From NCBI GenBank assembly GCA_013368375.1, contig JAACJP010000034.1, positions 124,001 through 188,000 on the forward strand: a stretch of 64,000 nucleotides of DNA, in the 5' to 3' direction. The position numbers were made by a program, and so were the translations under genes. Source of the stretch: Tricholomella constricta. Taxonomy: Eukaryota > Basidiomycota > Agaricomycetes > Agaricales > Lyophyllaceae. The notes beneath the pieces are model-generated. The model was given only the letters and a program-made list of their open reading frames with translations, had not been told where the DNA came from and did no database searches. Numbering within the stretch: position 1 is the first letter of the stretch; the number at the start of each line of letters is the position of its first letter. Positions 11,723 through 22,264 of this stretch are shown here, piece after piece.

Positions 11723-14252
11723 CTATCCGTGGAACTGAAAACAGTTATTGCACATCCCCTTCCCTTGGAAAGGGTTCTGCTGGAAGTCACCGCACCCTAC
11801 CGTGCCCGGCGTCGATAGATCCGTCACGCTATCGAAAGGCGAGCGGTCGTGACTGCTCACTGACGAAGCAGGCGTCGGCACTTTAAGCTGGCCATGGGGC
11901 TGGGAGTGCGACTTATACAAGCGCTCAGGAACGGGGGGTGTAGGCCCGAGTCCAGAATTCGTCGACCGCCGCGGGGGCGGGGGCGGTGGCGCTTTCTTAA
12001 TGGGCATCGCTGCGAGAGGAGTAATGGTCTCCGTCGTCGCGCGCCGCCCAAATGGCGGAAGTTGTGGCGAAGAGTTCAGGGAGTGCAGGACCTTTCTCTC
12101 CGGGACAACAGGGGACGCCCTGCTGACGGGTACCGAGCGGAAATAGTCGTCAGCATCGTCGTCGAAACCTGTATCAAAGTGGCTGTTGCGAGAGAACGGC
12201 ACACGGAGCTTGTTGTCCCCGTCGTCTGCGAGACTGCTGGTGATGCTCGCAGCATCAGCTGGGCCGCTGAAAAACTGGCTGGTGTGGTGTGCGGACAAAG
12301 GCTGTTTGTTAAGATCGTGATCATCGTCCTGATCAGTCGACAGGTAGGAATCTGAATCATCGTCGTCCAGCGGCTGATGTACATCGTCGATGTCCGAGGA
12401 ATAAGATCCTCCTGGGCGCTTTGGCAGCGGCGGCTTGGGGGATACGGTCTCCACATATGTTGTCGGGAACAATCCCTTCTTGCCATTCAATTCGCCCATC
12501 CACCAGCCATCTAAGACTTCGTTCACCACAATGATCTCGTCTCCAGTGTTGAACGAAAGCTCGTCTGTGCCGCCAGAGAAACTGTGCATTGCGCGTACGG
12601 TCTTTCGCCCTTGGAGCGAGGGAGGCTTCAGAATCTTAGCACCAGGCTTCGGCGATACGTCTGCTTTGGATTTATCCTTCGACAATTTCCGCGTCAATGA
12701 GTGGAAACTGCTCGGTTTCTTCGGCGAGGTCCGGACGCTACCTTCATCAGCCTCGCGCTCGTGCGGCTCGTCGTCGTCCAGGGTTGCGAACTTGTCCTTG
12801 TCCTTGCTCTTCTTGCCCCTACCTGTGACTGACTCCACCGCACTCGACGCCCAGCCTGCGACGCTCATCCTTCTCAGGCCCTTGTCTTTGTCGTCCTTCT
12901 CGCCAACGGTGGCCGCACTGTCCGCCCGCTTCCTTGAGGCACGCGACGTGGGCCGCGAAGGAGGCTTGCTGGATATAGAACCGGACCTCCTGGAATTTTT
13001 CCGAGGCGTGTGCGGAATGGACTCGTCGTCAGAGTCGGACGGGCCTTTCATATTCGAGCGGTTGGATGCCCGCGACTGCACAGAGTCCGGCCGTGCAAAA
13101 ACATGGGGAGGTGCGGCTGATTTGCGAGGCGGGACCTGTATGATAGAAGACCTAGGAGAATAGATGTCAGGGGCGAGGGACCGGGAACAGGAGATGACGG
13201 AACATACTCGTCGTACCAATTCTCTCTGACGTCCTTGAGCACGTTCAGATGCTGCTCGACGAAGTTAATCTCCAGATCCAAGAAGGCCGTAAGTTCGCGA
13301 AGTTGGTCGATTTCTTTCTCCTGAATGGCGTGCATGTGTGCCTGAACCTCCTCCGACGTCTCCTCGCTGCGAGGACGTTAGATACTAGTCAGAGTCAGAA
13401 GGTCCTAACCCACTAGCGCTGCCGAGCCTTTTCCATCTCATCTTCGGCTTCCCGTTTCTCCTTCTCCTTCTTACCATTCTTCAGCTTCTCGGATTTGACC
13501 ATAGCGGCGTCATAGGCTAATCTAAGGGCTCATAAGTAAAATGAAGGGCCTGAAGTAAAATGAATACCTTCGACTGTCTAGTTTCTTCCTCTGAGTGTCA
13601 TACTCCTTGATTTCTTCTGTGAATTTTCCAAGAGACGCCATGAACGTATCACTCAAGGTCAAAGCATACGCTTCCTGAAGCGTCGCAACCTTGCAATGCG
13701 CGCGTCCAAGTGTTACCAACGACGTTCCTAGACCCCAAGGATCAGCTCATACGCCCATAAGTAACGAAGCTGCACGAACTCACCAAACGCCGAATCATCC
13801 CCAAAATCCTCCCCATGCACAATCATCGCAATGCCCAATGTGTCAACGGGCAAGAGCTTGTCCGCATCTTCAACCGCCTCGTTCTTCTTCTTCTTGGAGA
13901 GAGCATGCTGATACGCCTCGGACGCCGCCAGCAGCCTGAGAGTTGTCCGATCGTAAATTTAGCTCACACCGGGCCCGAAGGGTAACACGTACCTCGTAGC
14001 GCCTTCTCTCCGCAATTCGATGTCCTTCTCAAGCTCCTGGAACTCCTCCGAAAGCGTTGTCTTGTCCCGCGACGAAATTACCTCGCCGGCCCACTATAGT
14101 TATAAAGTCCAAAAGTGGCGTGATCAGTGAAAGGTCGCGAATCCAGGTGCGAAATGAGACACCTGGCGTAGTTTTCCTAACTAAAATTCGCAACGTAAGT
14201 ATCAGCGAGTTGTAGCAAGCATTTACGGTAGATTCACCTGCTTGCTGGCCAT
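11723..14252 (-). CDS. BAR domain-SH3 domain protein (endophilin/amphiphysin-like)
   Basis: The minus-strand gene starts at ATG 14252 (MASKQ) and ends at 11723. Exon 1 is only 15 nt (14252-14238) and exon 2 is an 18-nt microexon (14180-14163, LGKLRQ). Exon 3 then begins WAGEVISSRDKTTLSEEF. The N-terminal half is a charged coiled BAR region, including YDTQRKKLDSRR and ELTAFLDLEINFVEQHLNVL. A low-complexity Ser/Lys region follows, then one SH3 domain (AMHSFSGGTDELSFNTGDE ... WWMGELNGKKGLFPTTYV, about 12440-12600). A Pro-rich segment with a run of eight prolines and a short Cys-containing tail (MCNNCFQFHG) finish it. Such proteins bind curved membrane and link it to actin and endocytosis. The exact intermediate joints near 13430-13560 are approximate. 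I do not assign it to Rvs167, which has a different arrangement. Confidence 0.85.
14163..14180 (-). other. 18-nt microexon of the BAR-SH3 gene
   Basis: The six codons LGKLRQ are flanked by a TTTAG acceptor (14181 side) and a GTGTCT donor (14162 side). The introns on either side are 57 nt (14237-14181) and 69 nt (14162-14094). Phase is kept whether the microexon is included or skipped. Inclusion gives the N-terminus MASKQLGKLRQWAGEV, a positively charged helix as expected at the start of an N-BAR domain. Confidence 0.75.
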
Positions 14253-14562
14253 GGGGGGTCAGCGGTGGTGGTGGTCCACGTTAAAGGGTATTTGCTGGTT
14301 CCTGCGGATTGTGCCGACAATTACAACGGCGATCGAGGAGAGATCGAATCGGGCATTGCCAAAACTTCGGCGCCCTGCAGGCTCGGCTCAGAAATCGAAC
14401 CCTGTATTTCCATCTATTTCTGTATGATATTCGTAAAGTCGCCCATCAAGGGCTACCACAGTCGAGACTCAACTATTTGTATGAAAGCTAAGGCTAAGGG
14501 AGAACACAAATACAACAACGAAAACACGAAGAAAGAACCAACACGTAGCGTATAATTACTCA

Positions 14563-16227
14563 TTACATACCCTTTGCCGCGAGGCGCAGGCCTTCTTGGA
14601 TAGCCACAGCCTACGGAGATGAAAACATCATGAGATTTGACAAATCACAAAGGGCGCTTTGCTTACCTCGTCGACCCAAGGTAATCGGAAGAATTCGCTC
14701 CGCTTGAGCTCTTCCTGCCGAACAGTCATTCCCTCGCTTGGGCCACTGCCGAGCACGCTCTCCAAATCACGCGATTGTGATTCCAGCCAGGTCTGTATGA
14801 ACCCGGCCGGGTTGCTGGCGAAGGATTGGAGGAATGTTCTTTTCAGATGCGAGTTGTGCAATGACTGGGCGAGGAGAGCGATCTGGAAGTGGCTTGTGAG
14901 TAGCGCGAATAAAACGGAACGCCGTGTTGCGTACCTCCTCGTCCATCTTGGTTAACATTTGAGTGCTCTCTTTGCTCTGGCTGACCATGGCCGCCATCCG
15001 ACCCTTTAACGAAAGGTCCTCCATTTTGATTTCGACGTCCCACGCCGAAGGGCGTTCTGGAGGGGGAATGGCAGGATTTATGGTGTAATGTAAGATAATG
15101 GGATCCGGCGCGGCAAGGTATCGGTTCACAACTTCTGGAAGTTTTTGAAAGAGGATGCTGTCGCCGTTGAATATCTTTGCACAAAATCAGCGGCCAGAAC
15201 AAAAATTTGATGACGGCAAAACGTACGGGTCTCAACCTCTCATCAGCGCGTACCATCCGTCGATCTGTTTTGTCTTGAAGGCCTTGTATTTTGATATAGT
15301 TCCAGAGCGCTTGAATTACGCCTATCCGGCTCTCCTTTTTGATTCCGAGAGCAGCACCTGAGAAGAGATAAGATGTGAGAAACAGGAAAGAATGAGAGAC
15401 ATGCGACATACCTAGGTCTCCAACGACCTTAAACTGTTCGGGGAAATGGTCCAGATACATGACAACTCTAAGCTTCGTCGGCGCATCACCCGTGCGTCTG
15501 ACACTAAATCCATCCAATGGTGGGTTATGATGTCCTGGTGCCCGTGGCCACTAAGTTTCCAATTGATAAGCCAGCAAACCACCGATAGACGAGAACCAAC
15601 TTCGACAATATTCCCCTCTGGATAAAGTGTAGGGTCGCGATCCAACTCGACCACCATCCGCTTGATCATCGTCGAGAACTTGCGCTGCGGCGTCTTGTCT
15701 CGTGTCCGCTGGTTGGGGAGCTTCCAAGGAAGACTCAACACACCGCCGAGAGCAGATATGATGTGACGCACCTCCAACAACCGCCCCTCGATCTTGAATA
15801 CCCAAGCAGGAATTCCCTCGCCCGTCTCAAAGTTGGCGCTAATCTCGCCCCCCGTCTGCCACAGCTGCCCAGACACGGTGTGACTCATAAATATCCGCAC
15901 TGTCCGCGTTGTCTGCGACGCCATGCAAAACGCGTCAATATATATGCACGACACACCAAACCACACACGTCAAGATTGGCGACGTACTGTGGGGTTCCTC
16001 GCCAGCGCGTCCTGTATCTCCACCCGCTTCCTCATCATCGTCCAGTCCAGCTTCCGCTCCATCTCTAGCAGGTCCTGGTACATGCGCGAGTCCTGCGCAA
16101 AGTCGGGGTTTTGCAAGATGACATTGGGGATGGTTTTGTCTGTGAGTTTACGTTTCCTGAGTATATTTAGCATTGGCGTGGTTTAAACAGATATCAGGAC
16201 GTACTTGGCAGCCTTGGGTCCGTCCAT
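14563..16227 (-). CDS. SNF12: SWI/SNF-family chromatin remodelling subunit, SMARCD/Snf12/Rsc6 type
   Basis: The minus-strand multi-exon gene starts at ATG 16227 (MDGPKAAK, spliced to KRKLTDKTIPNVILQNPDF) and ends at TAA 14563 after an exon encoding AIQEGLRLAAKGM. The N-terminal coiled region (DLLEMERKLDWTMMRKRVEI) is followed by the pair FEKIEG-like/PAWVFKIEGRLLEV. Next come a conserved KFSTMIKRMVVELDRDP segment and the SWIB domain (LDHFPEQFKVVGDLG ... RIGVIQALWNYIKIQGLQD). This arrangement is the BAF60/SMARCD family, a core subunit that bridges remodeler and transcription factors. At least eight introns are needed, all short, and no reading-frame break is evident. It lies about 310 bp upstream of the start of the BAR-SH3 gene, on the same strand. 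Confidence 0.9.
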
Positions 16228-17291
16228 GTTTGTTTCGTCTGGATAAACGGTGAGTAGAAAGGCTTGTCACGCCTTGTCACGCATATGTCACTATCTAGAA
16301 AATGTTCGACGCAATTAACGGTGCCAGCCATTCCATTGCTCTGCGCTCTTAGGTTCTGGCCTCCTATTCACCGACCGCTCTAGTAAGGATTCACTAGAGT
16401 GGTATATCTGTTGAAGTCCTGGACTCGAGGCACAGTTAAATGAACATCATTTGCGTAGGTGGCGGCCTTACTAGTCTCTCCTCGACAGACATCATTGGCA
16501 GTCGTTCTTCCGTTCTATAGGATCTGCTAGGCTTCTGCTAGGCCCCATTTTCAATACCTTTGTCACATAAGTGGCAATATCACCCGCCGACCGTATATCC
16601 TTGTCGATGTTCCGTTTCAATCTGCATTGCGCATCAAAAAGCAACACACCTGCTGTCGGACATACTACCTGAAGCTCTCTGAGAAAATTCGCTACTGGAT
16701 CTCTATCTTTCATCTCGTATAGTGCTCTGAGGAGCCATGGATCAAGGATTCTGTCATTGCGATCATGATCACGCCTTCATGCCTCTGGAAGCTCTTCCCA
16801 CTCTCTGTACAGTGTCAGTCTGTAAAAACATAGTAAGCCCTGCCGAATGTCAATTCGAAATATTCATCAACAGCGTCGGCTATGTCTCCTCCATCAACCT
16901 TGGACTGCTGGGGCCTCTTTGCTTGTCAAAACACATACATACATTCAGTCAGCGTGGCGTACCAGCAGGCCAGCCGATATCGTCGTGTCCTACCGTCGCC
17001 ACGCAGAACCAGTTTTCCTCAGACTTCCGGCTCCGTGAAACTGGCCAGCTGCCTTCTAGAGTGGCCTGGCACGCACATTCCGAGCTCTGATCTCGTAACA
17101 AGTGCTTAAGATGGAAGGGTAAAATGTTCGGCACCCCGAGGCAAATACCATTATTATATGTGTACATGTACAATCCTCGATCCAGTATACTATAGAAGTC
17201 AATCCAGTAGATATAATGTAAAAACGAAGCCCGGAGATAGTCAAGTCCATGATCGAGTCCTTTCTACGCAGCCGGGTTACTCTGTTTATGC

Positions 17292-17345
17292 AAGTTCCGA
17301 GTCCGAGTCCAAATCCAATTTCAAGTCCAAGTCCAAGTCCGAGGC
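17292..17345. repeat. AAGTCC/GAGTCC hexamer-type simple repeat
   Basis: A run of imperfect six-base units (GAGTCC, AAATCC, AAGTCC) spans about 54 bp in AT-rich intergenic DNA. It could be translated as Ser-Lys repeats, but no gene supports this. Confidence 0.7.
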
Positions 17346-17453
17346 AGATTAATATAAAATATACGCTAAGGCAAGAGAAAGAGATACGAGTCCTTGATCC
17401 ACGAGACGAGGCAATACAAGCTAAATAATCTCTATATTATAATTCCGGGAAGA

Positions 17454-17503
17454 TTCGAGCAGGCAGATTCGAGCAGGCAGTTCGAGCAGGCAGGTTGGTT
17501 CGC
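17454..17503. repeat. Short tandem repeat, unit about 15 bp (TTCGAGCAGGCAG)
   Basis: Three near-identical adjacent units contain TTCGAGCAGGCAG. The related phrases AAGCAGGCC and AAGCAAGGAGTC continue to about 17575. This is noncoding low-complexity DNA. Confidence 0.7.
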
Positions 17504-18048
17504 TTCGGAGTCGAGTCTAAGCAAGCAGGCCGATGTTCTAAGCAAATAGGGAGTCCAAAGTCTTAAGCAAGGAGTCGGGTGTCGAGAGCCAAGAGCCGGG
17601 AGTCGAAATCGATTTCGGAGGCAAGAGGAGGGACGGGAAATCGTCCAACGAGCGCCAAAGTCATATTCCAGCCATATCCCACAAAGTCAGATTCCCTCCG
17701 TACCAGACGGAAAAGGAAAGAGACGATGTAGTACAGGGGACCGGAGCTGTGCGACACCAGACCATGCAAAGCAAGGTCGGCGCGATCCGCAGATGGACTT
17801 CAAAGACGGGGTTCCCATTGCGCGCTTGCGTCCAAGCAACGCAGTGGTACGTCAGTGTCCACCCAGCCTCGTTCGCCCGCCGTCTCGCGTCCGAGGCGAC
17901 AAGGTACTGAAGGCTGGGGTTTGCGGATGAGTAAGGGGTGGGTCCGAGGACCCGGGGCTGACTATGGCGCTGGGAGGTCGAGGGCCTAGAGAGTTTGAAG
18001 AAGAGGCAAGTATCGATCCGGGTTGGTGTTGTTGAGGGAGATCCACGC

Positions 18049-19708
18049 CTAGCAGCGCGCTGGGCGGCGCGCCGACTTGAGCTTGGATTTGACGCGGTTG
18101 TACCTGCGCCCGCCGACGTAGATGCAGGGCGGGACAGGAATCTGAAATTGAAAAATGAGTATCGCTGAAGAAGGCAAGGGAAGAGATATCGACGTACGAC
18201 AGGCTTGGGCGGTTTGACAATGGCGAGCGTGTTGTCATCGTTCTAATGACGCGAGACGAATGAGAAGGTGATCGTTGAAGAGAAGAAGAGGACTCACGAC
18301 AGGGCTGAAGCTCCAGAACCGGAACACAACCTTTCGACACAGCACAGCGACGAAGATAGTGGCCAGAACCGAAGTGACGTTGAAGCCGAGAGGACGGAGT
18401 ACGATTGGACCGCGGGCAGCCTTGACCTTGGCGGGGATGAAAAGAGTGGTGGTGATGTTCTTCCTCGGGACCAGGGCCTCGTCGGAAGGCAAGAGCATGG
18501 CTGTAAGGTTGAAGTTGAAGACCGGGAACTTGGCGAGGCGAGGAGCTAAAGGGAAGAGCTGGACTGCCTCGACGGCTGCGGGTAGTTGACCGTCAAGCTC
18601 CACCACTCCCACTACGGGCCAAACTACTGTAACTACGGGCTGAACCATTTCAACTACGGATTTAACTACCTCAACCTTTACTTCGACCTCCACAACGCGA
18701 ATGGAACAAATCGGCGGCGAGACATCCTGATCAGTCCCGTTGTATGAATCCGCAGCGCAAGTTGGGAGGACGGGGAGAGGGGCGACGAGGACGGGTCCGG
18801 GAGGTTCCTTTGGGCGACTAGTGATACAACATACCGGGCCAGGCGGGACAGGCTGGTCGGTACCATTGTAACTGCCGACTGGACACCCCGGGTGGATGAC
18901 TGGGACAACAACGGGGTCGGGAGACGGCGGCAGAGGCGGCGGCGGAGGAGCAGGATCAGGAGGGCGACTGCTGATGCAACATACCGGGCCAGGCGGGATA
19001 GGCTGGTCAGTGCCGTTGTAACTGCCGATTGGACACCCAGGGTGGAGGACTGGGATGACGATGGGGCTTGGAGGAGGCGGAGGAGGAGAAGGGCGACTAG
19101 TGATGCAACATACCGGGCCAGGCGGGACAGGCTGGTCGGTACCATTGTAACTGCCGACTGGACACCCCGGGTGGATGACAACGGGGTCGGGAGGCGGCGG
19201 CAGAGGCGGCGGCGGAGGAGCAGGATCAGGAGGGCGCCTCGTAATGCAGCAGACTGGGCCAGGAGGAATAGGCTGGTCGGTACCATTGAAGGACCCAATG
19301 AGGCAGACGTGTGGTATCTGCATCACGGGTACGGCGACGATGGCGGGAGCGAATTTCTCGAGGGCGAGTGACAAGGACAGCGTTGGGAGAGTCTTCTGGC
19401 TTGCGTTGAACGCCTCGAGGGCAAAGGCGGGCTCGGCGAAGCGGAGAGGGCGGGGACCGCAGATGCTGCGACGTGGGCGTGTATTGTTGAGGGCGACGAG
19501 GCGGGAGGGAATGAACCCGACCTAGAGATTATCAGTTTAAGCGATGACGGAGTAATTGGAGAGTATTTACCTCACTACCCTGAGGGCTTGGCAGGTTGAT
19601 GGCAAAGGCGGGATAAGTGGAGGCGAGTGGGAGGGCAAGGGGGAAGGGGAGGGAGAGAGGAAGGGAGAGGGGGAGGGAGAGGGGGAGGGAGATCCAGGTA
19701 GTAAACAT
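18049..19708 (-). CDS. Secreted cysteine/proline-rich repeat protein, function unknown
   Basis: Four exons (19708-19571, 19521-18298, 18242-18198, 18141-18049) with introns of 49, 55 and 56 nt give 499 residues. The N-terminus is an unusually repetitive signal sequence of alternating Leu, Pro and Ser (LPLSLPLSLPLSLPFPLALP). After about 130 residues come four close copies and one diverged copy of a Cys module, typified by CPVGSYNGTDQPVPPGPVCC. Each copy carries an N-glycosylation sequon (NGT). The modules are separated by proline-rich linkers. A Val-rich segment (VVEVEVKVEVVKSVVEMVQP) and a hydrophobic region then lead to a basic tail ending RRPARC. I recognise no named family. A cell-wall or extracellular structural role is inferred. 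The paired Cys at module ends suggests disulfide loops, but the spacing is not that of hydrophobins. Confidence 0.78.
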
Positions 19709-20240
19709 GGAGAGGAGTAAAGTATGTGGAGGAGGCTAAAAGGCTGATATGCTGGGGGTACTTTTCGACAAGTGAAGAACATAAGCAGCGAGTGTGGCGC
19801 TATTTATCGTGTCGCGTCGCGTTGCATATGTTTGGTCAAACCTTAAAAACGCGTCGCGTCGTGTGCATGTGACCGGGGGCTGGCGATCGGGGGCGCCATC
19901 AACGACGGCTGGGCCAGTACGACAGAGAGAACAGATGAGAATGCTTTTGTACTCGCCACAGATACGCGTCGTGCGTGAACGATGCGTTCGTTGATGCGGT
20001 CCACAGCCACTCAGGCACAACATTCATGCCAAGAAGACACGGCGGACACGCGTAGGCCACTCAAGCGTTCGTAAACCAAAATGGTGACAAGCAGCTGAGG
20101 AGGCGTGGCGATAGTCGATCGTATACAGGTCGTACGAAAAGGCGTTCCCCTGAAGTGTCCAAGCATGCAATTCAGCACCGAAGTCTGTTTACGCGACCAC
20201 ACCGAGAAATCAGATATGCCACCTGCAGATCATTCTTGTC
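19709..20240. other. Intergenic stretch upstream of the repeat protein, no gene seen
   Basis: This holds the presumed promoter of the secreted repeat protein and the left boundary of duplicated copy 1. No open frame is convincing. Confidence 0.4.
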
Positions 20241-20259
20241 GGTGGGCAAAGCGTGCAGC

Positions 20260-20468
20260 TCGACTTCACGGGCTGTATCATGGATATCCATATGAGTGCA
20301 ACATTTTTAGTATATTGGGTACGTACCGACGGCAGGGCTCTTGTAGCCTGTGGTGATGCGGCGGCCGACGGATTCGGCGATGCATGCGCAGGTTTCGGAG
20401 TGGAGGAGGGCGTTGATGGTGATGTAGAGGAGGAGGAGGACTGTGGGGATGGAGAGGGGAATGATCAT
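20260..20468 (-). pseudogene. GH24 lysozyme relic, 5' half (exon 1 and start of exon 2), inverted
   Basis: On the minus strand, ATG 20468 opens a signal-peptide exon (MIIPLSIPTVLLLL) very like exon 1 of the intact lysozymes. It continues to ITTGYKSPAVG and the same GTACGTACC donor near 20330. After the intron a few exon-2 bases remain, then similarity ends. Two Cys and several alanines of the intact copies are lost. The catalytic half lies on the opposite strand at 20699-20986, so the gene is split and cannot be expressed as an enzyme. Confidence 0.75.
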
Positions 20469-20698
20469 TGTGTGTTAAGCTTGAAGTGTCAGTCTTTGTG
20501 TGTGACGTGTTCACTGTACGTATGGAAGAGGGTTCTCGCCAACGAGGTAGAGTCAACTGAACACTGCAAAGACCTGCTGCCGCCCATGGCACGCCGACAA
20601 CGTTGACAGGGCCACACTCGATATTCGATGCTTCGATTCCGACGAATGCAGAGCTATTAGTCCCCCGTTTAGGTTTTCGGGGCATTCTCGACCCACCA

Positions 20699-20986
20699 CT
20701 GCCGTCGGTGCATGCGGTGCGCCGGGCACCATCGACGCCGCCGTCTCCCTCATCAAAACTTTCAAAGGTTTCATTGCTGCCCCCGAGCCCGACCCCATCG
20801 GACGCCCAACCGTCGGCTTCGGGCACCCCTGCAAATGCAAAAGGTGCACCGAATCCCCTTCTCCTTCCCCCTCTCCCAGTCCACCGCCGCCCAGCGCCTC
20901 CAGACCGACGTCGGGCCCTTCGTCAAGTGCATCGACGACGCGGTGAGCGACAGCGTGGTGCTGAACGATAACCAGCTCGGCGCGTT
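20699..20986 (+). pseudogene. GH24 lysozyme relic, catalytic part
   Basis: The plus-strand DNA encodes the recognisable start of the GH24 catalytic domain (AVGACGAPGTIDAAVSLIK, then PDPIGRPTVGFGH). The catalytic Glu of the intact copies (SFEGF) is Lys here (TFKGF). A one-base loss after the codons for CTES shifts the frame, and the sequence stops abruptly at about 20986, fused to the X region. This is a dead copy. Confidence 0.82.
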
Positions 20987-20987
20987 A

Positions 20988-21182
20988 CCTTTATCATCAT
21001 CTACTCCATACAGCACAGAACAGTCCACCTCCACGTCAACCAAGTCTCTGTTTCTGCTCTCGTCATCATTCCCAACGGAATTGTGATTGTCCGCAGAGAC
21101 CAGATCCCCGATAGGGTCGACCTCGGGACAATAGTCTGATGGTATAGTCTGCATGAGGTCCTCGACTGTTTTCACATCTATA
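20988..21182 (-). pseudogene. Exon remnant of an acidic protein, X region copy 1
   Basis: Behind an acceptor-like ATATAG, the minus strand encodes an acidic stretch (TVEDLMQTIPSDYCPEVDPI ... ADNHNSVGNDDESRNRDLVD). The same exon occurs at 40862-41038 in copy 2, where it has an in-frame TAA. In copy 1 it is open but runs into the fused lysozyme relic. The parent gene is not recognised. Confidence 0.45.
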
Positions 21183-22100
21183 TCACATCTTCAGCAGCTC
21201 CACGAAAACGCGAACTTGCAAGACAAGAACATCATTTTTAGCGGCCGGCGGCTGATACCTTATCGATTCAGGCCTTCCCTTATCGCGGACCTAAAACCCA
21301 ATAACGCCATTCCCGCCTCTAGAGTCTCCAGAAGGTTCCTGACCAGCTGTTGGTGCAAATGGCAAGAAGTTCAGCACAGATTGACGTCCAGTCCAGTTTT
21401 AGTTCCGAGAGATAGAGAAGATCGTTTTCGTTTGCAACGTATTTGTATGGCCGTATTGCTGTCGGCGTGCAGTGATAAGTATCAGTTGAAATCGTGGCAG
21501 ACGGGATCAAATGGTGACAAGCATCCGACATTTACTTTCACAGACGGATCGGCCTCGGTGCATAAATTTGTCCCACGGTGCTTTAGTCGCGTGAAGGTAT
21601 CCGATCGCGCTGGCGGAATGAACACCTTCGCCCATCAACGCAAAGAATGCAAGCGCGTGTGTTCATGTCCTTTGATACATATCTTCCTATGGTTCCCATG
21701 TCTTCATACTTCATGCAGCCTGCCAAAAAATCATCACTGAGCTCGCCAAGAAGCATCCAATTCGCCGGTCATTTCTTGGATATGGTTGGTTTTGGATTGT
21801 TCGGTGCGCCTCGATCTTAGTAGCGTGCGTGTGTGACCGCCACCTTACAGAGTAAAATGTGCAATCGCCAGAAACTCAGCTATGAGTATATAGCTACGGA
21901 TAAAATAGAGGCATGGCAGACCTCTAAGGACATAGACCAGGGTAGTGATCGCAGCGGCAAGATGGACAATCCTGGTTCAACCTACGAATACATGATGCCG
22001 ATCATAATTAAGCGATGAAATCACCGGATCTGTCGTAACGTGTGTCTCCAAAATAACCAACCTCCTACACCTATGCCTTCCGTTATGGGAATGTTATATT

Positions 22101-22110
22101 TCTATAAAAG
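22101..22110 (+). promoter_or_regulatory. TATA box of gene A, copy 1
   Basis: A TCTATAAAAG element sits 155 bp before the start codon. The same element is at the same place in copies 2 and 3. Confidence 0.7.
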
Positions 22111-22264
22111 CAGCCCAAAAACAACAAGGAAAGGCACTTCTCACCCTCACCTCCCAGCACAGGCACCCTTCTACATCGGGTGAGAACAATCACCACTTAT
22201 AAAGCTCCCTTTCATCCAACTGATCGACGCTGAAGCAGCCCACCAGAACTTATTAAAGCACGAA

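Larger units (their letters stand above)
16228..18048. other. 1.8 kb intergenic region with low-complexity repeats and a possible gene relic
   Basis: On the minus strand, 16492-16713 encodes a protein-like frame (e.g. DPVANFLRELQVVCPTAG) that extends upstream to about 16770 before a stop. No family is recognised, so it may be a relic. Further right the DNA is AT-rich with short tandem repeats, listed separately. No complete gene is visible. Confidence 0.5.

Noticed and set aside
17292..17503. Short repeats that might suggest a CRISPR-like array
   Set aside because: Units are 6-15 bp, imperfect and without unique spacers; this is eukaryotic intergenic low-complexity DNA.
18892..19371. Long plus-strand frame rich in Arg and Gly opposite the repeat protein
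   Set aside because: It is the mirror of the proline-rich repeats of the minus-strand gene, which has signal peptide, splice sites and Cys modules in its favour.
18049..19708. Hydrophobin, because of the CC pairs
   Set aside because: The eight-Cys hydrophobin spacing is absent; each module has one single Cys and one CC pair within a 20-residue repeat.
20278..20826. 182-codon minus-strand frame across the lysozyme relic
   Set aside because: It crosses the inversion point and uses a frame different from the lysozyme exon; an artefact of GC-rich relic DNA.
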